Shown here: positions 20,146 to 27,224 of the stretch, piece after piece
Numbering within the stretch: the first letter of the stretch is position 1
Layout of the letters: every line of letters begins with the position of its first letter
NCBI RefSeq assembly: GCF_018617395.1
Contig: NZ_JACSKC010000001.1
Coordinates: 310,001-374,000, forward strand
Direction of reading: 5' to 3'
DNA from: Exiguobacterium sp. s48
GTDB taxonomy: Bacteria; Bacillota; Bacilli; Exiguobacteriales; Exiguobacteriaceae
DNA length: 64,000 nt
Program-made: the position numbers and the translations under genes
Notes under the pieces: generated by a model
Told to the model about the DNA's origin: nothing
Databases searched by the model: none
The model's input: the letters and a program-made list of their open reading frames with translations, nothing else

Positions 20146-20287
20146 GTGAAATCAATCACAAACCCCTTTATTGACCGTAAACTTTCTCCCATCTTGTAGG
20201 CCTTCCCCGGGCCACAAGGTTCGACGACTCTTGTCCCCGCTTGAGACGTCAAAAACCCCACGGCTCCCCGGCCGTGGGGTTCTTTTT
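20146..20287 (+). ncRNA. roxS: RsaE/RoxS-family small regulatory RNA
   Basis: A predicted RNA of about 140 bases begins with GTGAAATCAATCAC, a short hairpin typical of RsaE/RoxS. It is followed by single-stranded ACCCCTTT and TTTCTCCCATC, the C-rich seed motifs that pair with ribosome sites in this family. The locus between pepF and yjbH agrees with the family's conserved position as I recall it. Two more hairpins follow, each with a CCCC-bearing loop: CTTGT-GGCC around TTCCCCG (about 20196-20222), and GACG-CTC around TTGTCCCCGCTT (about 20223-20250). The terminator loop also holds TCCCC. No open reading frame fits inside. The known role is repression of central-metabolism mRNAs under electron-acceptor or NO stress. 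Confidence 0.78.
20254..20287. terminator. Bidirectional terminator of the small RNA and yjbH
   Basis: AACCCCACGGC pairs perfectly with GCCGTGGGGTT around TCCCCG. The plus strand continues with TCTTTTTATT and the minus strand with TTTTTGACG. Confidence 0.93.
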
Positions 20288-21059
20288 ATTTTGTTTGAGC
20301 CCACGCCTCACCGCTACATCCTGGTACAGGACGGCAGCGTTGCTGTAGGGAAAGCTTTTTCAGTTCACGTTCAATCACCGTTTTGTCCAAGTCAAGAATA
20401 TACGAAAGTTCTGTGATCGTGGAGGCATCGTATCGTGCCAATACTTTCGCTACGTCCCAGTCGGTCGAACGGATAGGACTATATCCTAGCAATTCTGTCA
20501 TGACCGATTGATAAACGTCATAAGGGTAAACCCCTTCAATCTTCAATGCCTCATCGCGCGTTACGAACGTTAGTGCAGGCAATGAATCAATCTCCCAATC
20601 TTTCAACACTTGATGGTCGACAGCTAGTGCGTTCAAGAGCTGATTCGATTGAAGATCGGCTTCGAGTTCACTTAAATCAAGACCGTACTCTTCAAAAGAG
20701 CGTGCGATTTCCCATAAATCAATCGGGTCGGGTTGTTTCGAAGAGAATAAATCATTTACATGTAAATGACGTAAGAAGCGCATCGCATGTCGTTTCCCTT
20801 GCAATTCCAGTGCTTTAATCATGGTGAGAAGGCGAACTTCTTCCTGACATCCGCCAACACAGCTAGGAACCGTAGAGACCATGCGGAATCGAATCACATG
20901 TCCGTATTCAATCTCCAATTTTTTAATCAGTGTCATCACGTGGAAATTCTCAGGACTCGAGATGTCCATGAAATAGAATAACTCCAATGGTTTATACGTT
21001 ACTTGAATAGGAGTTTCTTCCAATGAACAGGATGACCCATTACATTGTTCAAGTTCCAT
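20286..21059 (-). CDS. spxH: ClpXP adaptor protein SpxH (YjbH)
   Basis: DsbA/thioredoxin-fold adaptor that delivers Spx to ClpXP for degradation in unstressed cells. The 257 residues have an N-terminal cysteine-containing stretch (Cys6, Cys11), then the fold start LELFYFMDISSPE (about 26-38). A VPSCVGGCQEE element (about 64-74) takes the place of extra cysteines seen in homologues, and further cysteines lie near the C-terminus (CRPVPGC). It starts at an ATG with AGGAGG. It is convergent with pepF and is followed on the same strand by nothing but the shared terminator. Confidence 0.9.
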   Translation of the reverse strand: MELEQCNGSSCSLEETPIQVTYKPLELFYFMDISSPENFHVMTLIKKLEIEYGHVIRFRMVSTVPSCVGGCQEEVRLLTMIKALELQGKRHAMRFLRHLHVNDLFSSKQPDPIDLWEIARSFEEYGLDLSELEADLQSNQLLNALAVDHQVLKDWEIDSLPALTFVTRDEALKIEGVYPYDVYQSVMTELLGYSPIRSTDWDVAKVLARYDASTITELSYILDLDKTVIERELKKLSLQQRCRPVPGCSGEAWAQTK

Positions 21060-21119
21060 TTGTGTCGCCTCCTCTCGTCAAAAAAATCATTTAACGTTGT
21101 AAACTCATTGTAGCAACCT

Positions 21120-21153
21120 AAAAAAAAGGTTGGCAATGTATCTGCTCAACCTT
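21120..21153 (-). terminator. Terminator of the CYTH gene (minus strand)
   Basis: On the minus strand AAGGTTG pairs with CAACCTT and leads into eight Ts. The 5' arm lies within the last codons of the CYTH gene. Confidence 0.75.
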
Positions 21154-21727
21154 CAGAACGACTCATTTTTAATTCCATGAATCGAACAATTTTATTTTTT
21201 GCAGGACGATAAGGTAATTTGTGTTCCGCTAGGAGTTGTTCAAACGCGCGTTGACCGGCTTCCTCATTTGTCACTTCAAATTCTATTTCATAGTCAGTTG
21301 TCTCCAAATAATGGCTTTCGTCCAATACGAGGAGACCGTCTTCTGTCTGAAGCTCTGCCCGGTTCGTCTCGAGTCGCCCAAGATGTTCAAGTGGTGCATT
21401 CAGTTGAAACGGAGCAAGTGCTTGTTTCATTTGAACGTCATGGATAATCCCATATTTAAATAAATCTTCTGCCTCTTCTTCGGTGATCATGGCGTGTGTC
21501 TCAAGTAGCCCGACCTCGTTCGGCTGTTTTAATGTTAACACTTGGCCTTGTTTCTTTTCGCGGATTCGAAGCGCTGCCCCGTTTTCCTTTAACTGAAAAG
21601 ATGGTGTGTCGAAATAGTCATTTGCTTGCCAACGAACTTGGTCTTTAAGTTGATAGGCTTGAAGAAGCGTCTCGTATTCTTCTTTCGTCAACATTGATTT
21701 AAATTCAATTTCCACTTCTTGGGTCAT
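21146..21727 (-). CDS. yjbK: CYTH domain protein (YjbK-like, putative triphosphatase)
   Basis: A 193-residue CYTH (triphosphate tunnel metalloenzyme) protein. The signature ExExK is EVEIEFK with the charged set at residues 4-10. Further tunnel residues are seen in AALRIREKK (about 51-59) and LTLKQP (about 65-70), and in DYEIEFEVT (about 146-154). Family members hydrolyse inorganic or thiamine triphosphates; the substrate here is unknown. It is divergent from relQ, as yjbK-yjbM are near each other in Bacillus. Confidence 0.88.
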   Translation of the reverse strand: MTQEVEIEFKSMLTKEEYETLLQAYQLKDQVRWQANDYFDTPSFQLKENGAALRIREKKQGQVLTLKQPNEVGLLETHAMITEEEAEDLFKYGIIHDVQMKQALAPFQLNAPLEHLGRLETNRAELQTEDGLLVLDESHYLETTDYEIEFEVTNEEAGQRAFEQLLAEHKLPYRPAKNKIVRFMELKMSRSEG

Positions 21728-21836
21728 GAATCATCGCTCCATTCTATGAACAATTGTTCGTTTATGATACCATACAAACGGATACATACGGAAAGGACAC
21801 GTTTTTTCCGGAAAAGAACGAAAGTGGTGACAGCGT

Positions 21837-22481
21837 ATGCAATCAGTGAACTGGGATCAGTTTTTAGTACCGTATCAAATTGCGGTAGACGAGTTAAAAG
21901 TCAAATTAAAAGCCGTTCGGAAGCAATTTAAGTCGCAAAATGACCATTCTCCGATTGAGTTTGTCACAGGTCGAGTGAAACCGGTCGGTAGCATCCTCGA
22001 GAAAGCAAAGCGAAAGAATATTGCCGAGCATGAACTGGCGACCGACATGCAGGATATTGCGGGATTACGAATCATGTGTCAGTTTGTCGATGATATCGTT
22101 CACGTTTTGGATTTGCTTCATCGGAGAACAGATTTTAAAATAGTGGAAGAACGAAATTATATTACCCATCAGAAAGATTCGGGCTATCGATCGTATCATG
22201 TGATTATCAAATATCCGGTCCAGACGATTCATGGCGAGATTCCGACGCTTGTCGAAGTACAAATCCGCACGCTCGCAATGAACTTTTGGGCGACAATCGA
22301 ACATTCTTTAAATTATAAATATGATGGCGACATGCCTCTTGAAGTACAAGAACGATTAAGACGTGCAGCGGAGGCGGCCTTTCTCCTTGATGCCGAGATG
22401 AGTCAACTCCGTGTCGAGATTCAAGACGCGCAGCAAGTGTTTCGAGATAAAGAAATGAACGTGAAAACAGACGAGAACTAG
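21837..22481 (+). CDS. relQ: Small alarmone synthetase RelQ (GTP pyrophosphokinase)
   Basis: Single-domain (p)ppGpp synthetase, 214 residues, that transfers pyrophosphate from ATP to GTP or GDP without the regulatory domains of RelA. Visible family motifs are GRVKPVGSILEKAKRK (about 42-57), the catalytic-region DIAGLRIMCQF (about 72-82), KDSGYRSYHVI (about 112-122) and VEVQIRT (about 138-144). The C-terminal helix is the oligomerisation part of RelQ/YjbM. It leads an apparent operon with NAD kinase and the pseudouridine synthase, with gaps of 11 and 3 bases. Confidence 0.94.
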   Translation: MQSVNWDQFLVPYQIAVDELKVKLKAVRKQFKSQNDHSPIEFVTGRVKPVGSILEKAKRKNIAEHELATDMQDIAGLRIMCQFVDDIVHVLDLLHRRTDFKIVEERNYITHQKDSGYRSYHVIIKYPVQTIHGEIPTLVEVQIRTLAMNFWATIEHSLNYKYDGDMPLEVQERLRRAAEAAFLLDAEMSQLRVEIQDAQQVFRDKEMNVKTDEN

Positions 22482-22492
22482 GGGGAACCGGT

Positions 22493-23290
22493 ATGCAGTT
22501 TGCGATTGTATCGAGGGGAGATGCGCGATCAGCGGAGATTACCCAAGAACTGACTGAAAAACTTGAAGCGGCGGGGCATACGCTTTCTGAGGAACCACGC
22601 ATTGTGGTTTCGGTCGGAGGGGATGGGACGATGTTGCAGGCGTTTCATAAATACATTGACCGTCTGGATGAAACCCTTCTTGTCGGAATTCATACCGGAC
22701 ACCTCGGCTTTTATGCCGATTGGCAACCGGATGAGTTGGATGAGCTGACGGAGATGATCACGAGTGAATCATTTGAACCAGTATCGTATCCGCTCGTCGA
22801 AGTGCTCATTGATTATGAGAACGGAAAGACGGACCGTCAGTTGGCGATGAATGACTGTACGATTAAGAATTACAAGCGAACGCTCGTCTGCGATTTATCG
22901 ATTCGAGATGATTACTTTGAAACGTTCCGTGGAGATGGACTATGCATTTCGACCCCATCTGGATCGACCGCCTACAACAAGGCACTTGGAGGGGCGATTG
23001 TTCATCCATCGATCGAAGCCATTCAAGTGACCGAGATGGCATCGATCAACAACCTAGTGTATCGGACGATTGGGGCACCGCTCCTTTTGCCGAAACATCA
23101 TCAAGTGAAGATCCAACCGCATACGAAAACTGAGTTTGAATTGGCGTTTGATCATCAAGAAGCGCTGTCTTGGTCAGATGTCGTCTCCATTCGGTGTGCG
23201 GTCGCAAAAGAAAAAGTGACGTTCGCTCGTTTCCGGCCATTCCCATTTTGGCGCCGGGTTCGCGAATCGTTCATCGAGGAAGGAAAGTAA
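22493..23290 (+). CDS. nadK: NAD kinase
   Basis: Phosphorylates NAD to NADP. The 265 residues carry the diagnostic GGDGT at 42-46, a conserved NE/ND-type segment MNDCTIK (about 119-125) and the glycine-rich SGSTAYNKALGG (about 161-172). A GGGGGAACC ribosome site lies just before the ATG. It is coupled between relQ and the rluD-type gene, the same order as Bacillus yjbM-yjbN-yjbO. Confidence 0.95.
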   Translation: MQFAIVSRGDARSAEITQELTEKLEAAGHTLSEEPRIVVSVGGDGTMLQAFHKYIDRLDETLLVGIHTGHLGFYADWQPDELDELTEMITSESFEPVSYPLVEVLIDYENGKTDRQLAMNDCTIKNYKRTLVCDLSIRDDYFETFRGDGLCISTPSGSTAYNKALGGAIVHPSIEAIQVTEMASINNLVYRTIGAPLLLPKHHQVKIQPHTKTEFELAFDHQEALSWSDVVSIRCAVAKEKVTFARFRPFPFWRRVRESFIEEGK

Positions 23291-23293
23291 CGA

Positions 23294-24166
23294 ATGCAAG
23301 GGTTTACGATTCGTCGCGTTGTGGAGAAAGCCATCCCACTTCGCGACTTTTTAATGCAAGATATGGGTATTTCTCGAAAGATGCTTACGCTCGTGAAGCA
23401 TGAAGGGGATATTGAAGTGAATGGTATGCACCGCACCGTACGTCATGAACTTGTACCTGGAGATGAAGTGGTGGTGCGATTCCCACCCGAAGTCCCATCA
23501 CTAGATATGGTCGTTTCAGAGCGGCCCATTCGAATTCTGTATGAGGACGATACGCTGTTGGCGGTCGATAAACCGGCTGGGATTGCCACGATTCCATCAC
23601 GTCTACATCCGACCGATACGCTTGCGAACGCTGTACTCGGTTATTATCAAAAAATTGGTCTATCATCTGCAATCCATGTCGTTAATCGGCTCGATCGCGA
23701 TACGAGCGGTGTCGTCTTATTTGCCAAGTACGGCTACGTTCACCATCGATTGAGCGAACTTCAGAAAGCGAATGGATTGATGCGTACGTATAAAGCGTTA
23801 ATTGAAGAAGAAGTGACGCCACAAACGATAGATGCACCGATCGGGCGTGCCGAGAACTCGATTATGGAGCGAGTCGTGACAACTGAGGGACAACGCGCCA
23901 TCACACATATCCTCTCATGCCAGCCATTTGGGAGCGGCTCATTATTGACGATTCGACTCGAGACGGGGCGAACCCATCAGATTCGCGTGCATTTGCGCCA
24001 TATCGGTCATCCACTGATTGGAGACTCCATGTATGGGGGGGCAACTCGTATGGACCGTCACGCCCTTCACAGTGCGTCTGCGCGATTCATTCATCCGATG
24101 ACAGGGGAAGAGGTTCAGATTGAGGCACCGATTCCGGAAGACTTCTTCAACGTGACCAACAATTAA
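23294..24166 (+). CDS. rluD: RluA/RluD-family 23S rRNA pseudouridine synthase
   Basis: Converts specific uridines in large-subunit rRNA to pseudouridine. The 290 residues contain an N-terminal S4-like RNA-binding domain (about 12-75) and the catalytic RLDRDTSG at 132-139, with Asp134 the expected nucleophile. The GRTHQIRVHLRHIGHPLIGD block (two overlapping motifs near 216-235) is typical of the family. The exact target position is uncertain, so the symbol is by family resemblance (Bacillus yjbO). Confidence 0.9.
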   Translation: MQGFTIRRVVEKAIPLRDFLMQDMGISRKMLTLVKHEGDIEVNGMHRTVRHELVPGDEVVVRFPPEVPSLDMVVSERPIRILYEDDTLLAVDKPAGIATIPSRLHPTDTLANAVLGYYQKIGLSSAIHVVNRLDRDTSGVVLFAKYGYVHHRLSELQKANGLMRTYKALIEEEVTPQTIDAPIGRAENSIMERVVTTEGQRAITHILSCQPFGSGSLLTIRLETGRTHQIRVHLRHIGHPLIGDSMYGGATRMDRHALHSASARFIHPMTGEEVQIEAPIPEDFFNVTNN

Positions 24167-24176
24167 CTAACGCGGA

Positions 24177-24228
24177 TGTTCGAGCGGGTGTGACCAATGC
24201 AATTTGGCACCTGCTCGACATTTTTTTA
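24177..24228 (+). terminator. Terminator of the relQ-nadK-rluD operon
   Basis: TGTTCGAGCGGGTG and CACCTGCTCGACA arms form a long stem followed by seven Ts. It isolates the upstream operon from the ArsR cassette. Confidence 0.85.
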
Positions 24229-24252
24229 TAAAGGCACATGTATGAATGATAA

Positions 24253-24328
24253 ATCAATTTTTTTTGATATAAAAGATTGCTTTTCTTAGCAGGGTGAAGT
24301 ACGATTTTATTAATCAATAAAAGTTGAT
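24253..24328 (+). promoter_or_regulatory. arsR promoter with two operator palindromes
   Basis: Two copies of ATCAA-N6-TTGAT lie at 24253-24268 and 24313-24328. Between them TTGCTT (24277-24282) and TACGAT (24300-24305) form a 17-base-spaced promoter. The second copy covers the expected transcription start. This fits autorepression by the ArsR-family protein encoded 16 bases further on. Confidence 0.75.
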
Positions 24329-24343
24329 GAAAGAGGTGAGGGT

Positions 24344-24673
24344 ATGAACGATTCAACCAAAGCATTTAATGATTTGCCATTAGAGGATACGTTTGCCCAC
24401 TACGAAGCGAAATTCAAAGCGTTGGCCGATCAAAAACGACTGCTCATATTGAATCAATTGTGTGCCGGCCCAATCAACGTGGTTGATTTGTCAGAAATCT
24501 TTGATATGCCACAATCCAAATTGTCGTACCACTTAAAAGTTTTGCTGACGGCGAACTTGATCACGAAAGAAACGAAAGGTACATGGAGTTATTATCAAAT
24601 CAACGAACAGGAAGTCAATCACCTCCTGTCTCCAGAATTATGTTGTTTGTTCAGACCTAACGATGTTTGTTAG
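24344..24673 (+). CDS. arsR: ArsR-family metalloregulator with C-terminal cysteine site
   Basis: A 109-residue winged-helix repressor of the ArsR/SmtB family. The recognition helix region is MPQSKLSYHLKVL (about 55-67), followed by a beta-wing (ITKETKGTWSYYQIN). The classic CxCxxC of the R773 ArsR helix is absent. Instead Cys100, Cys101 and Cys109 lie at the very C-terminus, a layout resembling ArsR proteins that use a C-terminal CC...C arsenite site. Release of the operators by trivalent arsenic or a related thiophilic compound is therefore inferred. It is followed by a permease with two more copies of the same operator. Confidence 0.9.
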   Translation: MNDSTKAFNDLPLEDTFAHYEAKFKALADQKRLLILNQLCAGPINVVDLSEIFDMPQSKLSYHLKVLLTANLITKETKGTWSYYQINEQEVNHLLSPELCCLFRPNDVC

Positions 24674-24693
24674 GTCTATCCAATGATTTATAC

Positions 24694-24731
24694 ATCAATT
24701 TTTTTTGATTTATAAATCAATATAATTTGAT
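24694..24731 (+). promoter_or_regulatory. Operator pair before the permease gene
   Basis: Two more ATCAA-N6-TTGAT palindromes lie at 24694-24709 and 24716-24731, 6 bases apart. A TATAAT (24721-24726) exactly fills the spacer of the second copy. The permease and small gene may thus have their own regulated promoter. Confidence 0.7.
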
Positions 24732-24768
24732 TTAATTGCGTTCAATTGGTCGAATGTGAATTCATCTC

Positions 24769-25653
24769 ATGGAATTGGAGGGAAGCAAAATGATAGAACT
24801 ACTCAAAAGTTTTAGCATCATTGCACTTGAATTGACCGTTTTATTTGTCGCTATTTCCTTTGTGATTCAAGTATTACAAGCGTACATCCCATACGGAACG
24901 ATTGAAAAGAAACTGAGTGGGAACAACCGGATGGCAGCGAGCATGATTGCGCTTGTCTTTGCTTTCATCACTCCTTTTTGCTCTTGTACGACAATCCCCA
25001 TCGTCGTGAATTTATTAAAGAATAAAATTCCGTTTTCTATCGTGATGGTTTTTCTATTTGCCTCACCCGTACTTGATCCGACAATCATGACGGTGATGGG
25101 AGTCGTGATGGGATGGGAAATCACGGTTCTCTACACGTTGATCACGGCGATTTGTTCAATATTCATCGGCTTCACCTTGGACCGTTTCGGTTTTGAGAAG
25201 TATGTCAAACGCGTCACGATGACAGGTTTCAATCCATCTAGCCATACGTTCAATTGGTTAGATGCTTGGAATGAAACCTGGCAACTGATTAAAAATGTGT
25301 ACCCTTATTTGATTATGGGGGCTGCGATCGGTTCCCTGATTCACGGTGTTGTGCCGACTGAATGGGTGGTGCGGTGGTTCGGGCACGATGCCTGGTGGCT
25401 GATTCCCATTGCCGCAGTCATTGGTATCCCTTTATATATTCGTTTATCAAGCATGATCCCGATTTCTCAAGTATTGATTATGAAAGGCATGGCGCTCGGT
25501 CCTGTGATGGCCATGATGATCAGTTCGGCTGGAGCCAGTTTACCGGAAATCATCTTGATGAAAGCCATTTTTAAGAAACAACTTATTATCGCATTCGTAT
25601 TGTCTGTTCTGTCGATGTCGATGATATCAGGAATCATATTTTATCTCGTATGA
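24769..25653 (+). CDS. PF03773-type permease (ArsP-like)
   Basis: An integral membrane protein of about eight helices in the permease family that includes ArsP (methylarsenite/aromatic arsenical efflux) and related exporters. The hallmark cysteine segment TPFCSCTTIP lies near residues 66-75, and a second half-repeat follows a hydrophilic loop (about 145-175). The ATG at 24769 starts 294 residues, but the ATG at 24790, preceded by GGAGGGAAGC, is the better ribosome-site match and would give 287 residues beginning MIELLKSF. Coupling to an ArsR with a cysteine site supports export of an arsenical or similar metalloid compound; the substrate is inferred. Confidence 0.85.
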   Translation: MELEGSKMIELLKSFSIIALELTVLFVAISFVIQVLQAYIPYGTIEKKLSGNNRMAASMIALVFAFITPFCSCTTIPIVVNLLKNKIPFSIVMVFLFASPVLDPTIMTVMGVVMGWEITVLYTLITAICSIFIGFTLDRFGFEKYVKRVTMTGFNPSSHTFNWLDAWNETWQLIKNVYPYLIMGAAIGSLIHGVVPTEWVVRWFGHDAWWLIPIAAVIGIPLYIRLSSMIPISQVLIMKGMALGPVMAMMISSAGASLPEIILMKAIFKKQLIIAFVLSVLSMSMISGIIFYLV

Positions 25654-25680
25654 ATGTGATGTCTTAAGGAGGTGAGAGAG

Positions 25681-25851
25681 ATGTTGAACTTCTTAAAAAA
25701 ACGACTTACGAAACCAGCGGCTAAATCATGTTGTTCGGTGAATATTCGAGAAATGAAAAGTGAGGAGGAGGATGTATGCTACGATTCTAAAAAGCTTGGA
25801 GATGACAAGGATACAGGACGAAAAAGGGCGTCGCAGTATAAAGCGGAGTGA
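25681..25851 (+). CDS. 56-residue cysteine-containing protein of the ArsR cassette
   Basis: Starts 27 bases after the permease with a very strong AAGGAGGTGAGAG ribosome site. The N-terminus is short, basic and weakly hydrophobic (MLNFLKKRL). It is followed by Ser-Cys-Cys-Ser (Cys17, Cys18), an acidic stretch EEED and Cys33, then a charged tail. There is no signal peptide or membrane helix. Vicinal cysteines next to a third cysteine mirror the pattern in the regulator upstream, so a metalloid-binding chaperone or donor for the permease is a reasonable hypothesis, not a known function. It ends before a bidirectional terminator. Confidence 0.75.
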   Translation: MLNFLKKRLTKPAAKSCCSVNIREMKSEEEDVCYDSKKLGDDKDTGRKRASQYKAE

Positions 25852-25861
25852 CGCTTACTAA

Positions 25862-25893
25862 AAAGGATCAAAGCAACTGTGCTTTGATCCTTT
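25862..25893. terminator. Bidirectional terminator between the ArsR cassette and rodA
   Basis: AAAGGATCAAAGCA pairs perfectly with TGCTTTGATCCTTT around ACTG, between convergent genes. Confidence 0.88.
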
Positions 25894-25908
25894 GCATCGT
25901 TAGTCTAA

Positions 25909-27075
25909 TCAATCATCATCAAACATGTAAGTTTTTGATTTAGAAGCTACGTTCATGACGAGACCAATGGCAATCATGTTCATAATGATTCCGGTTCCTC
26001 CGTAACTGACGAATGGAAGGGTGAGTCCAGTGATCGGCAACACACCGATGGTCATGCCGATATTTTGGAACACTTGGAATGTGAACATGGCAATGACGCC
26101 GGTAACGATGTAACTTCCGAACGCACTACTTGACTCTAACGCGATATGAATCATGCGATAGAGAAACAAGAAGAAGACGATAATGACAAGGGCGGCACCG
26201 ATAAAACCATAGTGTTCGGCAATAACTGCAAAAATGAAGTCGGTTTGAGATTCTGGCAAATAGACGAGTCCTTGACCGTATCCTGCCCCAAACATTTGAC
26301 CAGAACCGATTGCCTGTAATGATTTAATCAATTGGAACGCCAGGTCATCCGAGTACTCGTATGGATAAATCCAAGCCTGGAATCGGTTTAGTGCATGTCC
26401 TGGTACGACAGCTTGAAGAATCTCGAAATGAGTGAAAAACAGATACATAAAGGTACCAATCGTCAATGCTGCGGCACTGAAAAGACCAAGCAACCACTTC
26501 CACCCAATTCCTGAGACAATGATGATGGCGCCGAGCATCGTCATCAAGACGAGTCCTGTCCCTAAGTCAGGTTGCGTCACAATCAGTCCGAGTGGAGGAA
26601 TGGCGACTAATACTAATTTTACGAGGAGCCACGTATCGAGTTGAGAAGAGCCGTATCGTTTATTGTGCTCATACACAATCGTCGACATCGAAATGAGTAA
26701 AAATAGTTTCATGAACTCTGCCGGCTGAAAGCTGAACCCCGGAACGTTATACCATCCGTACGCTCCGTTAATATTCGGAACGAGCGACGTATCGCGAAGT
26801 GGGATGAGACCGACAAGCAGTAGCAAACCGAAAGCATATAAGTACCAATGAATTTTTCGGAGTTGCTCATATTCGATCGTCATGATGGCGAACATGGCAA
26901 AAAAGCCGATCACATAACGGATACCTTGTTCAAGAGCGAAGTTTATGTGCTGAAGTCGTGTCGGTAACATCGGTTGTGCCGTGTAGATGGCACCGAGACT
27001 AATGATCATCAGCATAAACACAATCGTCAGTAACGTCGTATCTAAACTTTTAAAATATGATTGAATGCGATTCAT
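25909..27075 (-). CDS. rodA: SEDS-family peptidoglycan glycosyltransferase (FtsW/RodA type)
   Basis: A polytopic membrane protein of 388 residues with about ten helices that polymerises lipid II during growth. The conserved FQPAEFMKL (about 115-123) and the C-terminal TGLTLPFVSYGGTGI signature (about 353-367) identify the family. RodA rather than FtsW is suggested by the GYGQGL and YLPESQTDFIFAVIAEH region and by standalone location with no division genes nearby. Several SEDS paralogues are usual in Bacillales, so orthology is uncertain. Confidence 0.88.
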   Translation of the reverse strand: MNRIQSYFKSLDTTLLTIVFMLMIISLGAIYTAQPMLPTRLQHINFALEQGIRYVIGFFAMFAIMTIEYEQLRKIHWYLYAFGLLLLVGLIPLRDTSLVPNINGAYGWYNVPGFSFQPAEFMKLFLLISMSTIVYEHNKRYGSSQLDTWLLVKLVLVAIPPLGLIVTQPDLGTGLVLMTMLGAIIIVSGIGWKWLLGLFSAAALTIGTFMYLFFTHFEILQAVVPGHALNRFQAWIYPYEYSDDLAFQLIKSLQAIGSGQMFGAGYGQGLVYLPESQTDFIFAVIAEHYGFIGAALVIIVFFLFLYRMIHIALESSSAFGSYIVTGVIAMFTFQVFQNIGMTIGVLPITGLTLPFVSYGGTGIIMNMIAIGLVMNVASKSKTYMFDDD

Positions 27076-27152
27076 AATGGAGTCGTGTCACCCTTTCTAT
27101 ACGTATTTTATCTTACCGTAACTTAAAAAAATCGCAATACGTTATGAGTCAG

Positions 27153-27181
27153 TTGACAAAACAGAAACCTTTCTGTAATCT
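27153..27181 (+). promoter_or_regulatory. fabI promoter
   Basis: A perfect TTGACA (27153-27158) and TAATCT (27176-27181) are 17 bases apart. The predicted start is near 27188, just before the FapR-type operator. Confidence 0.75.
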
Positions 27182-27192
27182 GAGGACAGATA

Positions 27193-27209
27193 TTATTACC
27201 AGGTACTAA
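27193..27209 (+). promoter_or_regulatory. FapR-type operator of fabI
   Basis: TTATTACCAGGTACTAA is a 17-base palindrome with one mismatch and closely matches the FapR box of Bacillales. It sits at about +5 to +21 of the predicted transcript, where bound FapR would block transcription until malonyl-CoA rises. Confidence 0.8.
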
Positions 27210-27224
27210 AAAGGGGAGCTTAAG

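Noticed and set aside
20171-20416. An open frame of 81 codons across the RsaE/RoxS-like RNA into yjbH
   Set aside because: It reads through a perfect terminator, has no ribosome site, and overlaps yjbH antisense.
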